From Desulfolutivibrio sulfoxidireducens (GTDB taxonomy: Bacteria; Desulfobacterota; Desulfovibrionia; Desulfovibrionales; Desulfovibrionaceae): DNA of 64,000 nucleotides. Of this stretch, positions 1-10,452 are shown in pieces. The notes beneath the pieces were generated by a model. That model saw nothing but the letters and a program-made list of their open reading frames with translations. It had not been told where the DNA came from and searched no databases. The stretch lies in the NCBI RefSeq assembly GCF_013376475.1, contig NZ_CP045508.1, positions 372,001-436,000 on the forward strand, given 5' to 3'. The position numbers and the translations under genes were made by a program. Within the stretch, counting starts at the first letter, position 1. Each line of letters opens with the position of its first letter.

Positions 1-135
1 GCTTATGGTGAACAGCGCGGCCAGGGCCGTGACCCCGAGGCCCATGAACATCCAGGCGTACACGCCGCGCATGAAGGCGTTGACGACTTCGGCCCGGGTG
101 CGGGTCGTATCCATCACGCGATAGGGTTGGTTCAT
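1..135 (-). CDS. Bax inhibitor-1/YccA-like membrane protein (N-terminal part, cut by window edge)
   Basis: Only the first 45 codons are in the window; the rest lies beyond position 1. The visible protein starts MNQPYRVMDTTRTRAEVVNA and runs into a hydrophobic segment (about residues 25-44). A short polar head followed by 'FMRGVYAWMFMGLGVTALAA' is typical of bacterial BI-1/YccA (UPF0005) inner-membrane proteins, which have about seven helices and act as ion-leak channels or modulators of membrane proteolysis in characterised cases. An aaggag ribosome-binding site sits about nine bases before the ATG, which fixes the start. The family call rests on the N-terminus only. Confidence 0.75.
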   Translation of the reverse strand, partial: MNQPYRVMDTTRTRAEVVNAFMRGVYAWMFMGLGVTALAALFTIS

Positions 136-333
136 GTCGGTGACTCCTTGTTCACATCACGGTTGCTGTATTTATCCCCTATAACGTCGAAGATGCCGGG
201 TGGCAAGGGGAAACGGCGCGGCGAAACAGCGGCCTCGTCCAAAACCGAGGTTCCCGGAGGCCAGGAAAAAGGGGCGTCCCCGAACCGGGAGGGCGTCTTG
301 CCTCCCGGACTCCCCCCTGGTAGCCTCGCCACC

Positions 334-1611
334 ATGCCTCGCAAATCCCCCGCGCCCATCGTCCTTCTGTGGGACCACGCCCACATCTGGGGGCTTTTGC
401 TGCACCGGGCCCTGACCCGCCTGGGCCTGTCGTTTTCCCTCCTGCGCGCCCGGGACGCGGCCCGGGTGCTCCTGGGGGACGCCCCGCCAGGGCTCCTGGT
501 GGTCCCCGGCGGATTCGCCCGGAAAAAACTCGAGGCCCTGGGGGAGGAGGGGGCCGAGGCCGTACGTCGTTTCGTGGCCGAAGGCGGGGCGTATCTGGGG
601 ATATGCGGCGGCGCGGGACTGGCCCTGTCCGACCCCGACGGCCTGTCCCTGTGTCCGTGGCGGCGGGCCGGGTTCACCAACCGCCTCAAGCATTTCATCA
701 GCGGCCACGTCCGGGTCACGCCACGTCGGCCCTCGCCCCTGGTCCCGGACTGGCTGCCGGCCCGGCCCCTGGTCGCGGTGTGGTGGCCGGCCCGGTTCGC
801 GCCGCCGGCGGCCGAGGTCCAGGGCCATGCGCCAGGGGAGGTCCTGGCCGCCTACGCCGCCCCGGGCCCGGATTTCATGCTGGCCGACCTGGATGTGTCC
901 GGCCTGTCCAAGGCCACCCTCGACGCCTGGCGGGAACGCTACGGGCTGGGGCTCGGACCGGAATTTTTGGGCGAGGGACCGTGCATGCTCACCGGGGTTT
1001 TCGGCCGGGGGCGTTACGTCCTGTCCCACGCCCACCTGGAGACCCCGGACTCCCCGCAGGCCAACGCCTGGCTGGCCCACATCCTGGCCGTCCTGACCGC
1101 AGGCTCCCCGCCCCGGACGCCGCCAGCGGCCGTGCCCGCCTGGGACCTGAACGGGGAACCCCGCCTTTTCGCGGACCCGGGACTGGAGAAGGCCCAGGCC
1201 CTGCTGGAGGAGGTCATCGAGCTGGGCGTCGCGCACCGGCTGCTTTTCAGGCGCAACGCCTGGCTTCTGGGCTGGCGGCCGGGGGCTCCGGGATTCGCGG
1301 TCAGCAACCTCAGGGCCATGCTGCGCCAGGCCGGGTCCCTGCCGCCGACCCCGTCGGGCGCGACCTACTGGTGTGAGAACAGCCGGGGGTTTTTGGCGGA
1401 CATGCGCCGCTTCCACGAGGGCGTCAGCGCCTCGTTTCTGGACGAACGCCTGGCCGCCACCCTGTCCCGGTTCGGACGGATGGCCCTGCCCGAGGCGGCC
1501 CTGGCCAGGCAGCGCCTGGAACTCTTCGGCCCGCCGCCGGGGGTGGGCGGGGCCTGCGGCGGACTTGTGGGAACGCTCGACGAACTGGTCTTCCGGATGC
1601 TCGCCGGCTGA
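334..1611 (+). CDS. BPL-N (biotin-protein-ligase N-terminal) domain protein, glutamine-amidotransferase-like
   Basis: Predicted 425-aa soluble protein. Residues about 8-110 have the class-I glutamine-amidotransferase fold seen at the N-terminus of yeast-type biotin protein ligases: a first strand with WDHAHIWG, a VVPGGF turn and the nucleophile-elbow motif YLGICGGAG with Cys91. No biotin-ligase catalytic domain follows; the remainder (about 250-425) is a helical region I cannot assign. The frame is open from 127, but the conserved fold begins at the ATG used here, and the upstream codons are basic, low-complexity and not domain-like. It converges on the ferredoxin gene with only 22 bases between stops. 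The substrate is unknown; a role as an amidase- or hydrolase-type enzyme is inference. Confidence 0.7.
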   Translation: MPRKSPAPIVLLWDHAHIWGLLLHRALTRLGLSFSLLRARDAARVLLGDAPPGLLVVPGGFARKKLEALGEEGAEAVRRFVAEGGAYLGICGGAGLALSDPDGLSLCPWRRAGFTNRLKHFISGHVRVTPRRPSPLVPDWLPARPLVAVWWPARFAPPAAEVQGHAPGEVLAAYAAPGPDFMLADLDVSGLSKATLDAWRERYGLGLGPEFLGEGPCMLTGVFGRGRYVLSHAHLETPDSPQANAWLAHILAVLTAGSPPRTPPAAVPAWDLNGEPRLFADPGLEKAQALLEEVIELGVAHRLLFRRNAWLLGWRPGAPGFAVSNLRAMLRQAGSLPPTPSGATYWCENSRGFLADMRRFHEGVSASFLDERLAATLSRFGRMALPEAALARQRLELFGPPPGVGGACGGLVGTLDELVFRMLAG

Positions 1612-1633
1612 GGGTTCGCCGCCGAAGCGGACG

Positions 1634-1837
1634 TCAGTCCACCTCGATGCAGTCGTGGGGGCAGTAGGCCCTGGCCAGCATGGCCGCGTCCTCGGGACAC
1701 TCGTCGCACGTGACCACGGCCTTCTCGGTCAGGGGATCCATTTTGAAAATCTCCGGGGCCATCTCGGCGCAGGTGCCGCACCCGTTGCAGCACACGGGGT
1801 TGATCGAGACGCTACGCAGGGGACAGTCCTGGGTCAT
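1634..1837 (-). CDS. Single-cluster [4Fe-4S] ferredoxin
   Basis: A 67-aa low-potential electron carrier. Cluster ligands are visible in CCNGCGTCAEMAP near residues 16-28, with a distal Cys in the C-terminal PHDCIEVD. Length and spacing match the short Desulfovibrio-type one-cluster ferredoxins, which shuttle electrons between pyruvate:ferredoxin oxidoreductase, hydrogenases and respiratory complexes in the cytoplasm. Two extra cysteines (TCDEC) lie between the halves. It is monocistronic and divergent from the zinc-ribbon gene. A TTGACA box about 110 bases upstream may drive it. It could donate electrons to the NuoEFG-less complex I encoded later in the window, which is inference. Confidence 0.85.
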   Translation of the reverse strand: MTQDCPLRSVSINPVCCNGCGTCAEMAPEIFKMDPLTEKAVVTCDECPEDAAMLARAYCPHDCIEVD

Positions 1838-1922
1838 GGTTTTTCTCTCCCGCAGGGGTCAAGGCGGCGGATCGGCCGCCGGAAAAAAGAAGAACGCGCC
1901 GGGTGGCGCATCCTGGTGGGAA

Positions 1923-1950
1923 AGAGTATGTTCGCGGTGGAAAATGTCAA
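1923..1950 (-). promoter_or_regulatory. Candidate sigma-70 promoter of the ferredoxin gene
   Basis: Read on the minus strand, a perfect TTGACA (-35) is followed after 16 bases by TACTCT, a poor -10. It lies about 85-110 bases upstream of the ferredoxin start in an otherwise GC-rich divergent intergenic region. Confidence 0.4.
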
Positions 1951-1995
1951 TGCGCTGGCGGGCGGACCCCAAAACCGCGCCGGCCGGGCGGGCTC

Positions 1996-2388
1996 ATGAT
2001 CTGTAACAAGTGCGGCGCGGAAAACGACAACGACCAGCGGTTCTGCGCGGTCTGCGGGCACAAGCTGCGCTCGCGGGAGCGGCTGGCGGAGCCCGATCCG
2101 GCGAAGTCTCCGGACCAGGACGGTTCCGTGTCCGGAGACGGCCCAGGCGCCGGCGGCGCGCGGGAGGCGGGCGAGGGGTCCGGAACGCCCGACGACGCCG
2201 GGGCGGGGGTGTTTTTGGAGCCCCTGGCCATGGGACGTCTTCCGTCCTTCGGCGGCCTGGCCTTTGCCTGGGCCCTGGCCCTGCTCCTTGCCGGGGCTGC
2301 CCTGTGGTCGGCCTTCACCGGCATCTCCTGGCCCCTGTATCCCCTGACGGCGATCGTGGCCCTTCTGGCCTGGTTGCGCGGGCTGTAG
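1996..2388 (+). CDS. Zinc-ribbon membrane-anchored protein
   Basis: A 130-aa protein beginning MICNKCGAENDNDQRFCAVC, a two-knuckle zinc ribbon of the 'zinc_ribbon_2' type (CxxC...CxxC). An acidic, Gly/Ala/Pro-rich linker (residues about 25-80) follows, then two hydrophobic stretches near the C-terminus (about 92-110 and 112-126) that probably form a membrane hairpin. The start is the ATG immediately before the ribbon; the frame continues upstream but without domain content. Such short ribbon-plus-transmembrane proteins are common in Desulfovibrio and have no assigned function. It is followed after about 130 bases by the hybrid kinase on the same strand. Confidence 0.7.
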   Translation: MICNKCGAENDNDQRFCAVCGHKLRSRERLAEPDPAKSPDQDGSVSGDGPGAGGAREAGEGSGTPDDAGAGVFLEPLAMGRLPSFGGLAFAWALALLLAGAALWSAFTGISWPLYPLTAIVALLAWLRGL

Positions 2389-2520
2389 CCTCCGGACCCC
2401 CGTGCCCCCGGCGCGATGAGGGACGTGGAGGGCGGGTTCTTCATTTCCCGCTTGCCGCAAGTCCGTTTTTCGGAATATATCCTATACTGAATCCCTAACC
2501 ACGCTGTGTGGAATCCCGGC

Positions 2521-5214
<2,694 letters not shown>

Positions 5215-5315
5215 GATGGGGATGTCCTCGCCGGGCCGGGCATCTCCGGGCGACGGAGAGGGAGCCTTCGCCGGCCAGCGGCGAAAACACCGGTCCAGGC
5301 CGCCTCGGACGTCCG

Positions 5316-6224
5316 TCACGAACTCTGGGACGCCTTGCGGGGATGGGCGACGGGCATGCGGTCCAGGCGCTTTTTGATCTCCTTGTAATACTCCACCTGG
5401 AACTGGTGCACCAATCGTCCGATATCGTCCACACCACCCTTTTCCACGTTTTTCCAGGCTGGTTTCCGCCCCTGCTGGTGCAGGGCCAGAAACTGCACGC
5501 CCACCTCCACCCTGCCGTTTCCCTCGGCCGGGATCACGTTGCGCACGCAGCAAATGATCCGGAACAGATGGCTCGAGGGGAAGGCCTTGCCGGAAAAGGA
5601 GAGCTCCACCAAAAGGCGCCGGCCCGCTTCCAGATGCCCCTGATGCTCGGCGTACTCGGATTTTTTGAAGGAGAGCCGGATGCCGCCGCTGGAGAGGTTG
5701 CGGATGGTCAGGCCGATGCTCGAATGCCCAGGTCCCATGTCCAGGATGGGCCGGGACATGATCCTGGGCGCGGTCTTGCCGGAGTCGCCTCCGAGCACGG
5801 GCCAGAGGCCGATGCGCGGCATGTGGCGCATCTGCAGGGCGATGCGCACGTTCTGGCGGCGTTCCAGACTTTTGACCGCGTCGGGAAAGTCCAGGCACAG
5901 GCGGTCCCGGCGCGCGTCAATGGAGGCCACCTTGGAGGAGAATTCAAAAAGCTGGGTTCGACCGCATTCCCGCGAGCACAGAATGAACCGGAAGGCGAAG
6001 CGTTGTCCCCGCCAATGGTGCATGCCCTCCAGGCGAAGGCCCCGCGGCTCCAGTTCGAGGCGTCCGGGGCTTATGTCCGCGGCGATGAAATAGCGCCGCG
6101 GCCCTGACCCCTCCCCGGCCTCGATGCGGAATACGGCCCTTTGCGCGGCGGCGTTTTCCAGGAGATCATGAACGGCTGTGGAAACCTGTTTGGGACGAAA
6201 AAGCTGGAGGATTCTTCGTAACAT
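5316..6224 (-). CDS. PilZ domain protein (c-di-GMP receptor candidate)
   Basis: A 302-aa cytoplasmic protein. The PilZ signature is complete: an RRQNVR segment (RxxxR) at about residues 122-130 and NLSSGGIRL (N-x-S-x-x-G) at about 185-193, the two motifs that bind cyclic di-GMP. The first 110 residues form a YcgR-like N-terminal domain. The start is the ATG giving MLRRILQLFRPKQ, preceded by aaggcagg; upstream codons in the same frame are non-conserved, Arg/Pro-rich sequence. At least two diguanylate cyclases are encoded elsewhere in the window, so a c-di-GMP circuit is likely. The output target is unknown. Confidence 0.8.
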   Translation of the reverse strand: MLRRILQLFRPKQVSTAVHDLLENAAAQRAVFRIEAGEGSGPRRYFIAADISPGRLELEPRGLRLEGMHHWRGQRFAFRFILCSRECGRTQLFEFSSKVASIDARRDRLCLDFPDAVKSLERRQNVRIALQMRHMPRIGLWPVLGGDSGKTAPRIMSRPILDMGPGHSSIGLTIRNLSSGGIRLSFKKSEYAEHQGHLEAGRRLLVELSFSGKAFPSSHLFRIICCVRNVIPAEGNGRVEVGVQFLALHQQGRKPAWKNVEKGGVDDIGRLVHQFQVEYYKEIKKRLDRMPVAHPRKASQSS

Positions 6225-6468
6225 GGGGTGAGCCTGCCTTGTGCCACATGGTTCCCGAGAAAAAGACGCCACGGAAGCCCATACCGGTTTCCGGCGCGGA
6301 TGCGGCATCCTGCGGGAAAAAACCGCGAGAACGTCGCCGGATCGGCGTATTGCGCGTGCCTGCCGGGGAGACGCCGGATTCTCGGGGTCTTCGCGGGGCG
6401 GGCGAGCCAACGTGGCGTGGCATCGCCTGTTCTCCGCCGACGGGCGGAAAACGCAAGCCAGGGCCGCG

Positions 6469-7062
6469 TCATTTGAAGCGTATTTGCAGCGTTACGGTCG
6501 TGGAGGCGTCGCCGAAGGACAGATCCTTGAACAGCTTCTGCCGGTCCACATTGTAGGTGTCCAGGGACTGGATGTCCACGCGCATGATTTCCTTGCGGGA
6601 CAAGGGGATGGCCACCTGGGAGGCCCCGATCTTGAAGACGATGCGCTCGCCGTTGTTGTACCAGAAGTTGTAGGTCCGATTCTCGACGAAGTAATGGGCA
6701 GGGGAGAAGTCGATGATGTCGGGCTCGAGCTTTTTGGAAAAGGCCAGGTCCAGACGGTAGATGTCAGCGGTTAGGCGGGTTATGTGGCTCGCGGACAGAA
6801 AATAACGCCCGGAACTCTCCGGGGAGCCGGTTTGTATGTCCGCGAATCCGCCCGCCACCTCGAAGTCGATGGCCGGGGCGGAGACCTTGGCCTCCTGGCC
6901 TTTGAAGAACCGCTGGAGGGAGGAAATGGAATCCGAACCGGTCGCCTGGGCCTCGACCTGATTCCCCGCGCCCGAAACCTGGGCCGCCGCGCCGGGACCA
7001 GTCAAAAACAGGCACGCCGCCGCCAGGACCGCAACCAGAAAAGACGTGGTGCTCCCGGACAT
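6469..7062 (-). CDS. Exported protein of unknown function
   Basis: A 197-aa protein with a clear Sec signal peptide: MSGSTTSFLVAVLAAACLFL then a cleavage-like AAAQ near residue 28. The mature part is mostly beta-rich, with no Cys and no family motif I recognise. A gaggagg ribosome-binding site precedes the ATG used, deciding it over the much longer open frame upstream. It is divergent from mqnE with about 145 bases between starts. It probably acts in the periplasm or outer membrane; nothing more specific is supported. Confidence 0.7.
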   Translation of the reverse strand: MSGSTTSFLVAVLAAACLFLTGPGAAAQVSGAGNQVEAQATGSDSISSLQRFFKGQEAKVSAPAIDFEVAGGFADIQTGSPESSGRYFLSASHITRLTADIYRLDLAFSKKLEPDIIDFSPAHYFVENRTYNFWYNNGERIVFKIGASQVAIPLSRKEIMRVDIQSLDTYNVDRQKLFKDLSFGDASTTVTLQIRFK

Positions 7063-7207
7063 GCCGTGGGGTCCTCCTCGCGCGCCGTACGGCCAAAAAC
7101 GGGGCACCACCGGAAATTCCGGGTGCTGGCGCGGCGCGAAAAAAAACGATAGGCTTACTCCTGATGTCCCGGACCCATAACCCGCCATACAGCGAATTGC
7201 AATCACC

Positions 7208-8290
7208 ATGCATGATACATCCCCGGCCGCGCGCCGCATCCTGGATCGTCCCTCTTCTGTCCGCCTGACCCCGGACGACGCCCTGACCCTGGTCCGCGAG
7301 GCCTCCCCGCACGACCTGTGCGCCCGGGCCATGGACGAGCGGCTCCGCCGACACGGCCACGCCGCCTATTACGTCTTCAACCAGCACATCAACTTCACCA
7401 ACGAGTGCGTCAACGCCTGCCGGTTCTGCGCCTTCAGCAAACGGCCCGGCAGCCCGGACGCCGTGACCCATACCGTGGACGACATCCGGGCGATGATCCG
7501 GCGGCGCCTGGGCCAGCCCGTGCGCGAGATGCACATCGTCGGGGGCCTCAACCCCAAACTGCCCTTCTCCTATTATCTCGAACTGGTGCGGGCGGTGGCG
7601 CGGGAGCGCCCCGAGGCGGCAATCAAGGCCTTCACCGCCGTGGAGGTGGCCCATCTGGCCGACGTGGAGGGCCGGACCGAGGAGGACATCCTGGCCGCGC
7701 TCATGGAGGCCGGACTCATGATGCTGCCCGGCGGCGGGGCCGAGGTCTTCTCCCCGGCGCTGCGGGCCAAGCTGTGCCCCGAAAAGATCTCCGGCGAACG
7801 CTGGCTGCGCGTCCACGCCAAGGCCCATGGCCTGGGCCTGCCCACCAACGCCACCATGCTCTTCGGACACATCGAGGCCTGGGAGGACCGCATCGAACAC
7901 CTGCACGCCCTGCGCGCCCTCCAGGACAAAACCGGCGGCTTTTTGTGCTTCATCCCCCTGCCCTACCAGCCCGGCAACAATCCCCTCTCGGCCCGGGGCC
8001 CGGACGGGGCGGACTATCTGCGCACCATCGCCATCTCCCGGCTCTATCTGGACAATATCCCGAATCTCAAGGCCTACTGGGTCATGGCCGGGATCAAGGC
8101 CGCCCAGATGGCCCTGTGGGCCGGGGCCGACGACTTCGACGGCACGCTCGTGGAGGAACGCGTCGGCCACGCCGCCGGGGCCGATACCCCCAAGGGTCTG
8201 ACCGTGACCGAGCTGCGCCAGGCCATCGCCATGGCCGGGTTCACCCCGGTCGAGCGCGATGCCCGGTTCCGGCCGGTGGAGGGAGGGTAA
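7208..8290 (+). CDS. mqnE: Aminofutalosine synthase MqnE (radical SAM)
   Basis: A 360-aa radical SAM enzyme of the CofH/MqnE/MqnC group. The cluster-binding CVNACRFCAF (Cys67, 71, 74; CxxxCxxC) is preceded by YYVFNQHINFTNEC, which is characteristic of MqnE. Downstream MHIVGGLNP, MLPGGGAEVFS and CFIPLPYQPGNNPL are also family-typical. The reaction joins the enolpyruvyl benzoate derivative to SAM to give aminofutalosine, the second step of the futalosine menaquinone pathway. Length is normal. No other mqn gene is adjacent, so the pathway is scattered. Menaquinone made this way would be the acceptor for the complex I-type enzyme encoded later. Confidence 0.93.
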   Translation: MHDTSPAARRILDRPSSVRLTPDDALTLVREASPHDLCARAMDERLRRHGHAAYYVFNQHINFTNECVNACRFCAFSKRPGSPDAVTHTVDDIRAMIRRRLGQPVREMHIVGGLNPKLPFSYYLELVRAVARERPEAAIKAFTAVEVAHLADVEGRTEEDILAALMEAGLMMLPGGGAEVFSPALRAKLCPEKISGERWLRVHAKAHGLGLPTNATMLFGHIEAWEDRIEHLHALRALQDKTGGFLCFIPLPYQPGNNPLSARGPDGADYLRTIAISRLYLDNIPNLKAYWVMAGIKAAQMALWAGADDFDGTLVEERVGHAAGADTPKGLTVTELRQAIAMAGFTPVERDARFRPVEGG

Positions 8291-8311
8291 GGGAGAAGGG
8301 CAAGGGAAGAT

Positions 8312-8353
8312 GCCTCAGGCGGCCAAAGGGCTTTTGCCCTTTGGAATCCCGCG
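8312..8353 (+). repeat. Dispersed palindromic repeat, copy 1 (CCAAAGGG...CCCTTTGG family)
   Basis: Just downstream of mqnE lies a perfect palindrome, CCAAAGGGCTTTTGCCCTTTGG without its last bases (8323-8344), flanked by GGCGG on the left and AATCCCGC on the right. Closely related elements with the same flanks occur at 10453-10495 (inverted) and 51753-51792. Here it could terminate mqnE transcription. Confidence 0.7.
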
Positions 8354-8434
8354 AAGGGGTTGGGAATATGGGGCAAGGATGAAAAATTGGATCAGGCGGG
8401 GAACTGCCGGGAATGATCAGAGGGGAGACCTCAC

Positions 8435-8581
8435 ATGAAGCAATGGATGCGCCTGGCGGTCATGGCCCTCGTGGCCGCGATCCTCGCGGCCACGCTGGCG
8501 GGATGCGCCGGGGCCAACAGCCCTGGATCGAAACAGGCCCAGATCTTAAAACGCATGCAGACCTCGCACTCCAACCATTAA
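8435..8581 (+). CDS. Small lipoprotein, 48 aa
   Basis: A short gene with a good aggggag ribosome-binding site. The peptide starts MKQWMRLAVMALVAAILAAT and has a lipobox LAGC at residues 21-24, so the mature lipoprotein is only about 25 residues (CAGANSPGSKQ... ending HSNH). It has the form of entericidin-like or orphan small lipoproteins, but I see no sequence match to a named family. It is followed directly by a strong hairpin. Confidence 0.7.
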   Translation: MKQWMRLAVMALVAAILAATLAGCAGANSPGSKQAQILKRMQTSHSNH

Positions 8582-8615
8582 CGCCAAGGGCCGCTCCATG
8601 GCGGTCCCTTGGCGT
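8581..8615. terminator. Hairpin terminator between small lipoprotein and pilin gene 1
   Basis: ACGCCAAGGG/CCCTTGGCGT stem extended by CCGC/GCGG with a six-base loop. It starts inside the lipoprotein stop codon and sits between two convergent genes, so it can serve both. No immediate T-run follows. A near copy is at 9313-9354. Confidence 0.6.
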
Positions 8616-8721
8616 TGTGGGATGTGTCGTTTTTTCCGGTTCGCGGGCCGGGCCGCTTTTCCCTCACGTTCCGCTCGTTTCCCCGCGCGGTCCGAGCGCA
8701 ACCGGATGCGTATGCCGTCGG

Positions 8722-8886
8722 TTAGGGCAGGGCGTTGCTGACGGTGGTGAAGGCGGTGTTCAACTGGGTGCCCAGGGTGGTCACGATGCCCACGATGACG
8801 GCGGCGATCAGAGCGGCCAGAAGCCCGTATTCAACCGCGGAAGCCCCTTCCTCGTCGCGCACGAAGTTCATGATCTTGTTCAACAT
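8722..8886 (-). CDS. Flp family type IVb pilin, copy 1
   Basis: A 54-aa prepilin: a short basic leader (MLNKIMNFVRDEEG) ending in Gly14, then the hydrophobic Flp segment beginning ASAVEYGLLAALIAAVIVG, with the invariant Glu-Tyr pair five residues after the cleavage site. TadV/prepilin peptidase would cleave after Gly14, leaving a ~40-residue pilin for a Tad pilus. aaaggag precedes the ATG. It differs from copies 2 and 3 by at most a residue or two. A sigma-54-type site lies about 60 bases upstream. No tad assembly genes are in the window, so the pilins would act with machinery encoded elsewhere. Confidence 0.92.
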   Translation of the reverse strand: MLNKIMNFVRDEEGASAVEYGLLAALIAAVIVGIVTTLGTQLNTAFTTVSNALP

Positions 8887-8947
8887 GGCCGTATCTCCTT
8901 TTCGTATCGAGTGTTGAAATTTTTCCCCTGCGGATGACTCTCTTAAA

Positions 8948-8962
8948 GCAACCGGCGTGCCG
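8948..8962 (-). promoter_or_regulatory. Sigma-54 promoter candidate of pilin copy 1
   Basis: On the minus strand the sequence reads CGGCAC-GCCGG-TTGC, then TTTA, matching the -24 (GGCAC) and -12 (TTGC) elements with the correct five-base spacer. The predicted start of transcription would be about 50 bases before the pilin ATG. The identical 15-mer occurs before copy 3. Confidence 0.7.
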
Positions 8963-9312
8963 GAATTCCGGAATCACCGCAAAATATGCCTGTGGCCGCG
9001 AATGTCCTGAAAAACATTCGTGACGACAGGGTTTTGTGATTCCTTGGCAGGCAACCGGAAACGGCTCGACGGGTGAGCCTTGGCCCTGGATTTCCACGAA
9101 AAATGGAACGATCCTGGGGCGTGGCCTGAAAATCGGCCCGGGACAAGGTCTTCTCGGGTGTGGACAGGGAATGGATTGTCCCGGCTGGATTCCACGAATG
9201 ATGGAGTCAGGAGCAGGCCGCTTGCGGGCACAGGCTCGTGCGTAGCAGCGGCGAGGGTGGAGAGGCGGGCAGGTCTGCGCTTCAGGCGCAAACGCCCCCC
9301 CGCACAGCGGCC
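8963..9312. other. Upstream region of pilin copy 1, degenerate duplicate of the copy-3 upstream region
   Basis: No coding gene is apparent. Short blocks match the region at 9920-10160 in the same order: TTTCCACG followed by an A-rich stretch, a CGGCC/CGGGACAAGG block, and GGAATCCAC-like sequence. This suggests the promoter and activator region was duplicated together with a pilin gene and has since diverged. Enhancer-binding sites for a sigma-54 activator would be expected here. Confidence 0.45.
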
Positions 9313-9354
9313 AAAACGCCAAAAGACCGCTCCCTGGCGGTCCCTTGGCGTTTT
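9313..9354. terminator. Bidirectional hairpin terminator downstream of pilin copy 2
   Basis: AAAACGCCAA...TTGGCGTTTT outer stem with inner GACCGC/GCGGTC and a short loop. T-runs occur on both strands, fitting termination of the copy 3-copy 2 transcript. It is a near copy of the hairpin at 8581-8615, again showing that a whole pilin module was duplicated. Confidence 0.65.
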
Positions 9355-9456
9355 GCGGGGTGTCGTTTTTCCGGTCCGCGCGCGGGGTCCTCTCCTCCCT
9401 GTCGCTCCGCTCGTTCCCCTGCGGTCCGCGCGCAACCCGGAAGCGTGCGTTGTGCG

Positions 9457-9621
9457 TTAGGGCAGGGCGTTGCTGACGGTGGTGAAGGCCGTGTTCAACT
9501 GGGTGCCCAGGGTGGTCACGATGCCCACGATGACGGCGGCGATCAGAGCGGCCAGAAGTCCGTATTCAACCGCGGAAGCCCCTTCCTCGTCGCGCATGAA
9601 ATTCATGATCTTGTTCAACAT
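9457..9621 (-). CDS. Flp family type IVb pilin, copy 2
   Basis: A 54-aa prepilin almost identical to copies 1 and 3; the visible difference is Met for Val at residue 9 of the leader. The Gly14 processing site and Glu-Tyr motif are intact. The ribosome-binding site aaaggag is present. It lies only 57 bases downstream of copy 3 with no sigma-54 site of its own, so it is probably co-transcribed with copy 3 and ends at the hairpin at 9313-9354. Confidence 0.92.
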   Translation of the reverse strand: MLNKIMNFMRDEEGASAVEYGLLAALIAAVIVGIVTTLGTQLNTAFTTVSNALP

Positions 9622-9678
9622 GGCCGTAGCTCCTTTTCGTATCGAGTATTGAAATTTTTATCGTGCCGGTGTCGCCGG

Positions 9679-9843
9679 TTAGGGCAGGGCGTTGCTGACG
9701 GTGGTGAAGGCCGTGTTGAGCTGGGTGCCCAGGGTGGTCACGATGCCCACGATGACGGCGGCGATCAGAGCGGCCAGAAGTCCGTATTCAACCGCGGAAG
9801 CCCCTTCCTCGTCGCGCACGAAGTTCATGATCTTGTTCAACAT
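9679..9843 (-). CDS. Flp family type IVb pilin, copy 3
   Basis: A 54-aa prepilin with the leader MLNKIMNFVRDEEG, Gly14 cleavage site and an intact Flp hydrophobic segment. It is first in a two-pilin transcription unit behind a sigma-54-type site. At protein level it is essentially identical to copy 1, while the flanking DNA has diverged. That pattern suggests selection or gene conversion keeping the pilin sequence uniform. Confidence 0.92.
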   Translation of the reverse strand: MLNKIMNFVRDEEGASAVEYGLLAALIAAVIVGIVTTLGTQLNTAFTTVSNALP

Positions 9844-9904
9844 GGCCGTATCTCCTTTTCGTATCGAGTGTTGAAATTTTTTCCTTGCGAATGACCCTCA
9901 TAAA

Positions 9905-9919
9905 GCAACCGGCGTGCCG
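9905..9919 (-). promoter_or_regulatory. Sigma-54 promoter candidate of pilin copies 3 and 2
   Basis: The minus-strand sequence CGGCAC-GCCGG-TTGC followed by TTTA is identical to the site before copy 1 and at the same distance (about 60 bases) from the pilin start. The GG and GC doublets essential for sigma-54 recognition are present with canonical spacing. Confidence 0.7.
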
Positions 9920-10450
9920 CACGCCGGAAACAGCCCCAAAAAGATTCGGAGAGACGTCTGTTTTTAAAAACATCCTGGATATCAGGGTATTAAAAAAGGA
10001 TGTCGTCTCCGGGGATAAGCCCCGGGCCCCGCTGTCCGGGCGGGTGTTTCCACGGAAAATAGACCGACCCCGGGATGCCGGCCGGAAACCGGCCTGGGAC
10101 AAGGCTTTTCCGCGCCGGGGGGCACGATGGCCCGTCCGGGCCGGAATCCACAATTCGTAGATTCCGGCCAAAAGCGGCGAGGATTTCTAAAAAGAAAATA
10201 CAACATCATTTATTCTAGACTGTTGCTCTGTCTGGCGTGGCTTGCGGGACGTCCGGAAGGAGGAACGTCCCCTGGCCCGGCGGTCCGGGGGCGGGGATGG
10301 ACCGCGCGGCTGGGCGCGGCGGGTCCACGAATCGTCGAAGGGGATGGTGGCCGGGCGCGTCCGGGAGGATGGGTGAAAAGCCTGGAAGGGCACAAAACGG
10401 ACCTGCCATTGTCGGGATGGGCTTGCCCGATACAACGCCTGGAAATTGCC
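9920..10450. other. Non-coding upstream region of the pilin cluster
   Basis: About 500 bases with no convincing gene on either strand. The part up to about 10160 is related to 8963-9300, as described there. An AT-rich segment near 10187-10220 follows. The rest is GC-rich, ending at repeat copy 2 beyond the SDR stop. Activator-binding sites are the most likely content. Confidence 0.4.
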
Positions 10451-10452
10451 AC

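Noticed and set aside
172-1416. Long open frames antisense to real genes here and across the window (for example opposite 15-17, 54-57 and 60-63 kb)
   Set aside because: They are GC-driven shadows: Arg/Pro/Gly/His-rich, with no motifs, and fully covered by convincing genes on the other strand.
2452-2488. TTGCCG...TATACT as promoter of the hybrid kinase gene
   Set aside because: The spacer is 25 bases, too long for sigma-70; no better -35 fits the TATACT.
10187-10220. TGGCGTGGCTTGC near 10235 as another sigma-54 site
   Set aside because: The spacing between the GG and GC elements is two bases short of the required distance and no gene starts nearby on that strand.
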